DNA from: an uncultured Lachnospiraceae bacterium
GTDB lineage: Bacteria; Bacillota; Clostridia; Lachnospirales; Lachnospiraceae
DNA: 13,184 nucleotides
Direction: 5' to 3'
NCBI GenBank assembly: GCA_902489645.1
Contig: CABUAW010000066.1
Location: 1 to 13,184, forward strand
Part shown: one piece after another, positions 7,354-13,139 of the stretch
Numbering within the stretch: position 1 is the stretch's first letter
Layout: every line of letters starts with the position of its first letter
Program-made: the position numbers and the translations under genes
The notes under the pieces: model-generated
What the model was told of the DNA's origin: nothing
The model's database searches: none
What the model saw: the letters and a program-made list of their open reading frames with translations, nothing else

Positions 7354-7382
7354 ATTTTACCATATTTTATCCGCACAGGCAA
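7354..7382 (-). promoter_or_regulatory. Promoter of the second MATE gene
   Basis: On the minus strand, -35 TTGCCT (7377-7382) and -10 TAAAAT (7354-7359) are separated by 17 bp. Expected transcription start is near 7347, about 36 nt before the ATG at 7310. Its position argues against the longer reading frame start at 7382. Confidence 0.65.
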
Positions 7383-7426
7383 TATGAATTCGCCAAAATA
7401 GCCGGCGCATCCTTTTCATTTATCCA

Positions 7427-7942
7427 TTATATTAATTTCTGATACGCTTCACATGTTCTTTGATTAAAACATGAAAATATAACCGTCATCTCATAGTCAG
7501 AGTTTGCCTCCATCCAATCAAGAACCGCCGCCGCCGCAATCGGTGCGGCTTCAGCAAGCGGATATCCGTAAACCCCCGTGGATATTGCCGGAAAAGCAAT
7601 GCTGTGGATATGATATTCTCTTGCAAGTATCAGAGAATTCCGGTAACATTCCGCCAATAAACGTTTATCGGATTCTGTACCGGAATAGACAGGGCCAACC
7701 GTGTGGATAACATACTCTGCCTTTAAATGATATCCTTTGGTAATTTTCGCTTCCCCGGTCCGACAACCGTGAAGGGTTCGGCACTCCCGCAGCAGCTCCG
7801 GCCCGGCCGCCCGGTGAATGGCCCCGTCAACACCGCCGCCGCCAAGCAGGCTTTTATTTGCCGCATTCACAATGCACTGACAATCCAGTTTCGTGATATC
7901 TCCCAAATCAATAAATATATTTTTTCTCGTTGTTTCCTGCAT
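7427..7942 (-). CDS. Macrodomain protein, ADP-ribose / O-acetyl-ADP-ribose hydrolase type
   Basis: The product is a 171-residue single-domain macrodomain. Ligand-binding marks of the MacroD/YmdB type are LGDIT at 13-17, CIVNAANKSLLGGGGVDGAI at 23-42, IHTVGPVY at 79-86 and the phosphate loop PAISTGVYGYP at 118-128. Family members bind ADP-ribose and remove it from proteins or hydrolyse O-acetyl-ADP-ribose; the NAAN plus GGGGVDGAIH pattern is the catalytically active form. The ATG at 7942 is 6 bp after the stop of the RsmH-like gene, with GAGGAG at 7952-7957 inside that gene's end, so translation is likely coupled. It is the last gene of the nitroreductase-SRAP-RsmH-like-macrodomain operon. No strong terminator is seen after it: only a 4-bp CGCC/GGCG stem without a T-tract around 7391-7407. 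The target in the cell is unknown. Confidence 0.92.
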   Translation of the reverse strand: MQETTRKNIFIDLGDITKLDCQCIVNAANKSLLGGGGVDGAIHRAAGPELLRECRTLHGCRTGEAKITKGYHLKAEYVIHTVGPVYSGTESDKRLLAECYRNSLILAREYHIHSIAFPAISTGVYGYPLAEAAPIAAAAVLDWMEANSDYEMTVIFSCFNQRTCEAYQKLI

Positions 7943-7948
7943 ATACCA

Positions 7949-9004
7949 TCACTCCTCAGCTTTAATTGCCCAACGCATTTTCGTAGAACGTGCCCGGCTG
8001 TTCCTTGCACATTCTTCGGCCGACGGACGTATCACTTCTTCCGAAATTTCCCGATAGATTCCCTGTTTTTTCAGTTGCTTAAACGATTTTTTCACCAACC
8101 GGTCCTCCCCCGAATGGAAGGTCAGGATGGCCGCCCGGCCGCCCGGCGCCAAAGCATCCGGAAGTTTTTCCAAGAACTCATACAACACTTCAAATTCACT
8201 GTTCACATCGATACGCAATGCCTGAAATGTTCTCTGGCAGGACTTTTTAACCGCTTCCTTTCGCTCACTCGCCGGAAGGAAGGACAGGGTTTCCTCAATC
8301 ACATTTTTCAACTGGGTTGTCGTCTCAATCTTCTGGCCGCGCCTTAACCGGGATACCACCGCCCTTGCAATCTCATCTGCATAAGGTTCATCTGAATTTT
8401 CAATCAACATTCCCCGAAGTTCCTCCCGGGAAACTTCCTTTAACCGCCCGGCCGCGCTCAACCCTTTTTGCGGATTCATCCTTAAATCCAGGGGTCCTTC
8501 GCTCTTATAAGAAAATCCCCGCTCGGGATTATCAATCTGCATGGACGATACGCCCAAATCCGCCAAAACAAAATCAAAAGGTCCGACCTCCCGGGCCACT
8601 TCATCAATATCCGCAAAATTTTGCAGCCGCACCGTTAAAATATCCTCGCCATAGCCCAGGCGCTCCAACCGTTCCTTTGTTTTTTTTGACTCAATCGGGT
8701 CCACATCCAGAGCATATATATGCCCCTGGGAATTCAGACATTTCAGCATTTCCAGCGTATGTCCTCCATATCCCAGTGTCGCATCCAGGCCTTTTTGTCC
8801 CGGCTGAATCTGTAAAAATTCCAAAATTTCTTTCACACAGATGGAAATGTGCATTCCCGCCGGTGTGCTTCCTTTCTGAATAACCTTTGAAATGGTATCC
8901 GCATATTTTTCCGGCTGAAGCTCTTTATATTTTTCACTGAATTTTTTCGGATGTGTGCCGGAATACCGTACACGCCGTTTATGTTCCTTTTCCTGACTCA
9001 CCAT
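7949..9004 (-). CDS. RsmH-family 16S rRNA cytosine-N4 methyltransferase paralogue
   Basis: The product is 351 residues. A class I SAM-dependent fold is shown by LDATLGYGGHT at 73-83 (motif I), ALDVDP at 98-103, LADLGVSSMQIDNPERGFS at 148-166, QRTFQALRIDVN at 257-268 and FHSGEDRLVKKSFK at 296-309. These are the conserved blocks of RsmH (MraW), which N4-methylates C1402 of 16S rRNA. It differs from canonical RsmH: a basic N-terminal extension of about 50 residues precedes the MHISICVKEIL equivalent of the usual start, FHSGEDR replaces FHSLEDR, and the gene is not next to mraZ or ftsL. It is best seen as a paralogue, and the substrate may differ. ATG at 9004 is chosen over ATG at 9010 because AAGGA (9011-9015 area) is about 7 nt from it but only 1 nt from 9010. 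It sits in an operon between SRAP and macrodomain genes. Confidence 0.9.
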   Translation of the reverse strand: MVSQEKEHKRRVRYSGTHPKKFSEKYKELQPEKYADTISKVIQKGSTPAGMHISICVKEILEFLQIQPGQKGLDATLGYGGHTLEMLKCLNSQGHIYALDVDPIESKKTKERLERLGYGEDILTVRLQNFADIDEVAREVGPFDFVLADLGVSSMQIDNPERGFSYKSEGPLDLRMNPQKGLSAAGRLKEVSREELRGMLIENSDEPYADEIARAVVSRLRRGQKIETTTQLKNVIEETLSFLPASERKEAVKKSCQRTFQALRIDVNSEFEVLYEFLEKLPDALAPGGRAAILTFHSGEDRLVKKSFKQLKKQGIYREISEEVIRPSAEECARNSRARSTKMRWAIKAEE

Positions 9005-9016
9005 TGCCATTTCCTT

Positions 9017-9601
9017 TCATCCAAACAGACTTAATTGTTCATACGCCGTATGCTTCTGTAGTTCCATCGGCGTTTTATGCAGAGCATATTCCAGAAAATC
9101 ATCTTCATAAACCCAGGATTCCAGTTCCTTTTCTTCAAGAATCAACGGCATCCGGTCATGAACCTGCGCCACCGAAACATTCGCCTGAGTCGTAAGGATG
9201 ACGAAGTGATTCCCATCCTCAAAACGGCTGTAAAATCCGGCCATATATAAAATCGGTTTGTCTTTTTCGAAGAATGTGACTTTATTTTTACCCGAATCCC
9301 ATTCATAAAAACGTCCGGCGGGTATAATACAGCGTCTGTGCAGGACACTGTCCCGAAACGTCTTTTTTTCCAGAACCGTTTCCGCCCGTGCGTTGATGAA
9401 CAGTCCCTTTTGATGATACTGAGGAAAGCCCCAGCGCATCTCTTCCGCACATAATCCCATTCCGTTTCCGGTCAAAACAACCGCTTTCTGAGATGGATAT
9501 ATATCGCCTGTTTCCTGAACACCTCTATCCGTGCGCATATCATGAACCAGCTTTTTCATTTCATCAAAAACCGAATGATTCACATAATATCTTCCGCACA
9601 T
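9017..9601 (-). CDS. SRAP domain protein (SOS response-associated, YedK/HMCES type)
   Basis: The product is 194 residues, the full SRAP length. SRAP proteins bind abasic sites in single-stranded DNA and form a thiazolidine DNA-protein crosslink through Cys2. All expected active residues are visible: MCGRYY with Cys2, Asn70 in NARAET, Glu100 in the IIPAGRFYEW block, and His148 in VHDRMPLIL. The start must be the ATG at 9601, because processing of Met1 exposes Cys2; a TTG at 9604 in the same frame is not used. The ATG overlaps the nitroreductase stop (TGATG), with GGAG at 9610-9613 as ribosome binding site, indicating translational coupling. The operon context with a macrodomain protein and nitroreductase suggests a stress or damage response, although no LexA box was recognised. 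Confidence 0.95.
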   Translation of the reverse strand: MCGRYYVNHSVFDEMKKLVHDMRTDRGVQETGDIYPSQKAVVLTGNGMGLCAEEMRWGFPQYHQKGLFINARAETVLEKKTFRDSVLHRRCIIPAGRFYEWDSGKNKVTFFEKDKPILYMAGFYSRFEDGNHFVILTTQANVSVAQVHDRMPLILEEKELESWVYEDDFLEYALHKTPMELQKHTAYEQLSLFG

Positions 9602-10137
9602 CAATCTTTCTCCGGATTATTATAGGATTCATAGGATACCATGGCCGCCGCCGGATTCCGCGTCTTTACATGTCTCTCCGGGTCGGCCGGCTCTTTGTCC
9701 GTGTATCCAATGGCCAGGATACTGACAGGCTCCAGATTTTCCGGCAGATTAAATTCTTTTGCCAGAACCTCCGGTTTAAAGAAACCAATCCACACGCTTC
9801 CCAGACCCAAATCCGCAGCCTCTAACATCATATGGTCCGTCGCTATCGACGCATCAATATCTCCGCTTTGTTTATTATCGAAAGACCGAATCCATGCTTT
9901 TTCATGGTCAGCACACACAATGATGGCCAACGGCGCATGATAGATACCTCCGGCCTTTGAAATTTTTTTCAACCCTTCTTCTTCCTGGACAACGATTAAC
10001 TGTACCGGCTGAAGATTGGCAGCCGTCGGCGCCACATGGGCCGCCTCAATAATCTTTTCCAGTTTTTCCGGTTCCACCTTTTTTTCATTGTAAGAACGCA
10101 CCGAATATCTCTTCTTTGCTAATTCTAAAAATGTCAT
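9601..10137 (-). CDS. Nitroreductase family FMN oxidoreductase
   Basis: The product is a 178-residue, single-domain nitroreductase-fold protein that binds FMN as a dimer and uses NAD(P)H to reduce nitro compounds, quinones or similar electrophiles. FMN-binding marks are RYSVRSY at 10-16, APTAANLQPVQ at 36-46, and LEAADLGLGSVWIGFF at 105-120 with the usual glycines. The length and the IGYTDKEP region match the small clostridial subgroup. Start ATG at 10137 is chosen over in-frame GTG (10140) and TTG (10143), because the GGAG site is about 9 nt upstream of the ATG. It is the first gene of a four-gene operon and divergent from an HxlR-type regulator, a very common pairing in which the regulator represses the reductase until an electrophile appears. 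The physiological substrate is unknown. Confidence 0.94.
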   Translation of the reverse strand: MTFLELAKKRYSVRSYNEKKVEPEKLEKIIEAAHVAPTAANLQPVQLIVVQEEEGLKKISKAGGIYHAPLAIIVCADHEKAWIRSFDNKQSGDIDASIATDHMMLEAADLGLGSVWIGFFKPEVLAKEFNLPENLEPVSILAIGYTDKEPADPERHVKTRNPAAAMVSYESYNNPEKD

Positions 10138-10185
10138 CACCAATCGCTCCTCTCTATAAATTCAAATCATTTCGCCTGCAGACTC

Positions 10186-10207
10186 GGATTGAAGTTTCCT
10201 CCAATCC
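10186..10207 (-). other. 5'-terminal mRNA hairpin with GAAA tetraloop in the nitroreductase leader
   Basis: In the minus-strand transcript the arms GGATTGGAG and CTTCAATCC form a 9-bp stem (one G-U pair) closed by a GAAA (GNRA) loop. It begins one or two nt after the predicted transcription start (about 10209), and about 48 nt separate it from the ATG. No T-tract follows, so it is not a terminator. A 5' stabilising hairpin is the simplest role. Confidence 0.55.
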
Positions 10208-10208
10208 A

Positions 10209-10224
10209 TGTTATTATCATAACA
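10209..10224. promoter_or_regulatory. Perfect inverted repeat over the nitroreductase -10 box (candidate operator)
   Basis: TGTTAT (10209-10214) and ATAACA (10219-10224) are perfect inverted arms around TATC, covering the -10 hexamer at 10216-10221. A repressor bound here would block the nitroreductase operon promoter. The HxlR-type regulator encoded next door is the natural candidate, but this is inference. Confidence 0.45.
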
Positions 10225-10243
10225 CAAAATATCTTTTTAACAA
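10216..10243 (-). promoter_or_regulatory. Promoter of the nitroreductase-SRAP-RsmH-like-macrodomain operon
   Basis: On the minus strand, -35 TTGTTA (10238-10243) and -10 TATGAT (10216-10221) have a 16-bp spacer. It is the best promoter match in the divergent intergenic region for this strand. No internal promoter was noticed between the tightly spaced downstream genes. Confidence 0.6.
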
Positions 10244-10249
10244 GAACGC

Positions 10250-10282
10250 ACTATTTTGGTATATAGTACCTAAAAAGATAGT
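10250..10282. promoter_or_regulatory. ACTAT/ATAGT inverted-repeat cluster between nitroreductase and hxlR-type genes (candidate operator)
   Basis: ACTAT at 10250-10254 faces ATAGT at 10263-10267 and again at 10278-10282. Inside lies GGTA (10258-10261) with TACC (10267-10270). The cluster lies between the operon -35 box and the start of the HxlR-type gene, so it could serve both directions. HxlR-family dimers bind such short AT-rich dyads. No clear plus-strand promoter was identified; weak candidates overlap this cluster. Confidence 0.45.
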
Positions 10283-10314
10283 GTCTATAAAAATTCAATG
10301 AAAGGACGATTCCC

Positions 10315-10701
10315 ATGCCTTTAAATACAAAAACATTTTTCAGCTGCCCGGTGGAGGCAGCGATTCATCTGATTGGCGGAAAATATAAAGCCGTTATTCT
10401 CTGGCAATTGAAAGACCAGGTTCTGCGCTACAGCGAGCTTCACAGGCTGGTTCCAAAGGCCACCCCGAAAATGCTCACCCAACAGCTTCGTGAGCTTGAA
10501 AATGACAACCTCATCGGACGCACCGTATATCCGGTGGTACCGCCTAAGACCGAATACTACCTAACCGAATTCGGCAAATCCGTCATCCCCATCCTGGACG
10601 CCATGTGTGATTGGGGGAAAGATTATCTGGAACAGCAAAATACCGAACCGGTGTGCAGCTCTAAAGCTTCTTTTCCAGACACACAAGCGAAACCCCTTTA
10701 A
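10315..10701 (+). CDS. HxlR-family winged-helix transcriptional regulator
   Basis: The product is 128 residues and the only plus-strand gene. HxlR marks are FSCPVEAAIHLIGGKYK at 9-25, RYSELHRLVPKATPKMLTQQLRELE at about 43-67, NDNLIGRTVYPVVPPKTEYYLTEFG (the wing), and a C-terminal dimerisation helix ending in CDWGKDYL. Cys11 is the position used for thiol sensing of electrophiles, disulphide stress or quinones in members such as HypR, YodB and QorR. ATG at 10315 has AAAGGA at 10301-10306 with 8-nt spacing. It is divergent from the nitroreductase operon, its probable target. The last 41 bp overlap, tail to tail, the 3' end of the GNAT gene, and the final residues after the family core look like a non-conserved tail. 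The family call is firm; the sensing chemistry is inference. Confidence 0.94.
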   Translation: MPLNTKTFFSCPVEAAIHLIGGKYKAVILWQLKDQVLRYSELHRLVPKATPKMLTQQLRELENDNLIGRTVYPVVPPKTEYYLTEFGKSVIPILDAMCDWGKDYLEQQNTEPVCSSKASFPDTQAKPL

Positions 10702-11179
10702 TACCGTTAAACACACACGGAACAATGCCCACTTCGCTGTATCCCAATTTTTTATAAAATTTCCGGGCGCGCATATTTTTCTGATTTGTATCCATTCGCA
10801 AATATTTGCAGCCATGTTTTCGGGCAAAATCCTCATAAAATAAAACAAAGGCTTTACCATATCCCTGGTTTTCTCCGTGTGGAGATACAACCAGGGTATG
10901 TAAAACCATAACTTCCGCATCCTCTGCGTCATATGTCCAGTCGGCCTTTGCATACGAAGGCTCCTGGCTCTGATTCAATCTGGCGGCCGCTACAATACCG
11001 CCATTTTCTTCCATTACGTATAAATCTCCGTTTTCTAATGCCGCTTCGGCCGTCTTTCGCGTCGGGTAAATACTCCGTATCCAACCAATAGTCACACGGC
11101 CGGCCTCTTCCTCAGTGTGAATGTCATCATAAATCCGGGCAATTTCCGGAATATCTGCCGCTACTGCTTTTCTAATCAT
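10661..11179 (-). CDS. GNAT family N-acetyltransferase
   Basis: The product is a 172-residue cytoplasmic GNAT enzyme that transfers an acetyl group from acetyl-CoA to an amine. The N-terminal MIRKAVAADIPEIARIYDDI is the usual first strand and helix. The CoA-binding motif A is at about 94-110 (HTLVVSPHGENQGYGKA), with Glu103 where Gln or Arg is usual. Motif B follows as DTNQKNMRARKFYKKLGYSEVG at 130-151. The YPTRKTAEAALENGDLYV region resembles a subgroup of clostridial GNATs of unknown substrate. Start ATG at 11179 has a GGGGAGGA site nearby (about 11186-11192), which lies inside a hairpin at 11180-11228. It follows the esterase gene by 78 bp on the same strand and may be co-transcribed, or use a weak extended -10 TGTTAAAAT at 11225-11233. 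It ends inside the convergent HxlR-type gene. Confidence 0.92.
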   Translation of the reverse strand: MIRKAVAADIPEIARIYDDIHTEEEAGRVTIGWIRSIYPTRKTAEAALENGDLYVMEENGGIVAAARLNQSQEPSYAKADWTYDAEDAEVMVLHTLVVSPHGENQGYGKAFVLFYEDFARKHGCKYLRMDTNQKNMRARKFYKKLGYSEVGIVPCVFNGIKGVSLVCLEKKL

Positions 11180-11228
11180 AAATGTCCTCCCCGGCGGTCT
11201 CTATCCTCCGCCGCCTTTACGGACATTT
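11180..11228 (-). other. Intercistronic hairpin enclosing the GNAT ribosome binding site
   Basis: The outer arms AAATGTCC and GGACATTT (11221-11228 and 11180-11187) pair over 8 bp. Inside them GGCGG and CCGCC (around 11211-11215 and 11193-11197) pair over 5 bp. The GGGGAGG ribosome binding site lies in the right-hand part, ending at the GNAT start codon. No T-tract follows, so it is not a simple terminator; it could limit GNAT translation or mark an mRNA processing site. Confidence 0.45.
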
Positions 11229-11257
11229 TAACATAAATCAGGAAAACAGGCCAGATT

Positions 11258-13096
11258 TTACGGACAACATTCGATAACCCATGCAATAAAATTGGACGTA
11301 CTGTCTCCGGTGCGTTCTGCTTCAACATGGGCCTGACCCCATACGGTCTCAAAATCCACCGCCACACCATAATTTTTCAGGGCAAGCGCCAGATTAACCT
11401 CCGTCGACAATGCCGTGTCACTTTGATTAATTCCTGTACGGATTCTCCAGTAAGGGGCCACCTGAGCGGTTGCATAACCGGCATAATAATCATTGAGATA
11501 ATATAACGGCGTATACATGTTCATCCGTTCTGTCACAGACGTTCCGAGCGCATCCGTCCGCAGCATATCATCGGCAAATTCATCGCCATAATCCGTATTC
11601 TCCAAAAGCTTTGCCATGACCGCATCAAAGTGTTCGCCTTTTCCTTCGCCATCGCCAAACAATACATTTTCTCCCTGAGACTCATCCAGCGCATCAAAGG
11701 CTCCCAGGTCTTTAGAAGCTCTTTTTAACGCGCTCACAAAATCCGCAAGACTTGTTATCGACGCCGTATTTGTTTCACTGTCATATATGACCCATTCGGC
11801 CTGCTGGTTTAATGCGCGGATATAATCTTCGGCGGTTTCATAAGTCCCTGACAGAAGAATTCCGCCGGACGTTTCATTTCTGTCAATTCCATCCATTTCA
11901 TAATAGCCGCCCTGTTCCGGGAACTTTTCGTCCGCAAGTTCACCGTCAAAATCCAAACCGTCTTTACCGCCGGGGCCTCTCAATTCTTTTTCACCGTCAA
12001 ATTTATCAAAATCACCGCCGCGTTCCTCAAATTCCTGAACGCCGCCATCGCCGCCGAAATCTCTGCCAAAATCGCCGCCGCGGCCGCCGCCCGATACCGT
12101 GTAAGGGAATGTGGTATCTTCCAGGAAATTGTTCAGAGAGGTTTCAACGACATTTTTCAAATAATCATAATAGCTTCCCGCCTGATAAATTCCCTCCTCG
12201 GAAGCCGTCAAAAGCAAAGTGTCCCCATTCTCATCCTGCAGCCCCAGTTCATTAATATACAGCGCAAACTGTTCGGCCATTGCATCGGACAATTCCTGCA
12301 TATCTTCCGACAGATTTTCTCTGGTCACTCCAAGATTCCATTCATAGGCTTCGTTTGCATAATCTAAATTCGTAATCGGACACCAGCACATAGCGCCCAT
12401 AACGGCGTCGCTGACACCGCCAACTGCTCCAATGGCTTCCAGATATGGCGTATAGAGTTCACTGTCTCCGGTTGCTCCAAGCAATGCACTTTGCGCCCCT
12501 CCGCCGCTCATTCCAAAAGAAAAAATACGTTCCGTACAGCCGGGTATCCTATCTTTGTTATAGCGAATATAACGAATCGCCGCCTTCAAATCCGTCACAC
12601 CGGCCGGCGCCCCGGCCTCACGTCCGCGGCAGCCTGCATAAATATATACAAATCCCGCGTCCGTATAGGCCGACGTCTGCGAAACATATCCGGTCGGCGC
12701 AGCCATCGCCGCATACCCCGGTGTATCCACCGGCAGGACCATCGGCGCTGTCTCTGCCGTATAGCCGCCTACGGTTCCGTCCGGATTCACTTCACAGGTA
12801 TATGTTCCGTCTGCGTTTTTTGTACCGCTCATATATTTTCCGGGTACATAAACGGCCAGATTTTCATAGGTTTCGTCCGCCGGATTCTCACAATAGACAA
12901 GCCCCGACTGCCAATACACATCCGACGCTTCTTCATACTGCCATTGTGTCATATCTATTTTTTCCAGTTGCGTCTCTAAGCCGACGTTTTCTGGCGTTTC
13001 TGCCGCTGTCGTTTCCTGACCTTCGGAACTGGCGCACCCGGTCAAAAGTATAGCTCCGGCTAAAAGCATACAGGAAATGGTTCTTTTTAATCTCAT
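11258..13096 (-). CDS. Secreted lipoprotein, tannase-like (subtype B related) alpha/beta-hydrolase
   Basis: The product is 612 residues. A lipoprotein signal peptide with lipobox LLTG-C places Cys21 as the lipidated residue, so the enzyme sits on the outer face of the membrane. An alpha/beta-hydrolase core follows: YIYAGCRGRE at 151-160, DLKAAIRYIRYNKDRIPG at 169-186, nucleophile Ser197 in FGMSGGGAQSALLGATGDS, then WCPITNLDYANEAYEW at 238-253. The C-terminal part has KDLGAFDALDESQGENVLFGD (462-482), WRIRTGINQSDTAL at 550-563 and WGQAH with His590. This block order matches the Lactobacillus plantarum tannase, which cleaves galloyl esters. Compared from memory with that enzyme, its three galloyl contacts seem kept (K462, E476, D560), but its relay Asp aligns with Gln558. 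A Gly/Asp-rich low-complexity insert lies at about 334-411. Start ATG at 13096 has GGAGG nearby. Another carboxyl or feruloyl ester could be the true substrate. Confidence 0.85.
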   Translation of the reverse strand: MRLKRTISCMLLAGAILLTGCASSEGQETTAAETPENVGLETQLEKIDMTQWQYEEASDVYWQSGLVYCENPADETYENLAVYVPGKYMSGTKNADGTYTCEVNPDGTVGGYTAETAPMVLPVDTPGYAAMAAPTGYVSQTSAYTDAGFVYIYAGCRGREAGAPAGVTDLKAAIRYIRYNKDRIPGCTERIFSFGMSGGGAQSALLGATGDSELYTPYLEAIGAVGGVSDAVMGAMCWCPITNLDYANEAYEWNLGVTRENLSEDMQELSDAMAEQFALYINELGLQDENGDTLLLTASEEGIYQAGSYYDYLKNVVETSLNNFLEDTTFPYTVSGGGRGGDFGRDFGGDGGVQEFEERGGDFDKFDGEKELRGPGGKDGLDFDGELADEKFPEQGGYYEMDGIDRNETSGGILLSGTYETAEDYIRALNQQAEWVIYDSETNTASITSLADFVSALKRASKDLGAFDALDESQGENVLFGDGEGKGEHFDAVMAKLLENTDYGDEFADDMLRTDALGTSVTERMNMYTPLYYLNDYYAGYATAQVAPYWRIRTGINQSDTALSTEVNLALALKNYGVAVDFETVWGQAHVEAERTGDSTSNFIAWVIECCP

Positions 13097-13139
13097 ACCG
13101 CGCCTCCTTCATTAAAGCATAATTATCTATATCCCGCCT

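Noticed and set aside
7383..7426. Possible terminator after the macrodomain gene
   Set aside because: Only a 4-bp CGCC/GGCG stem without a T-run; not enough to annotate. The operon end remains unmarked.
8130..8156. Very GC-rich, partly palindromic stretch of CCGCCCGG units inside the RsmH-like gene
   Set aside because: It encodes the conserved Ala-Pro-Gly-Gly-Arg segment of the methyltransferase; the repeat is explained by codon choice for Gly, Arg and Ala.
12445..13053. Plus-strand frames of 202 and 162 aa over the 5' half of the esterase gene
   Set aside because: They are rich in Arg, Pro, His and Ser as expected for antisense of a coding gene, with no family motif and no start signals.
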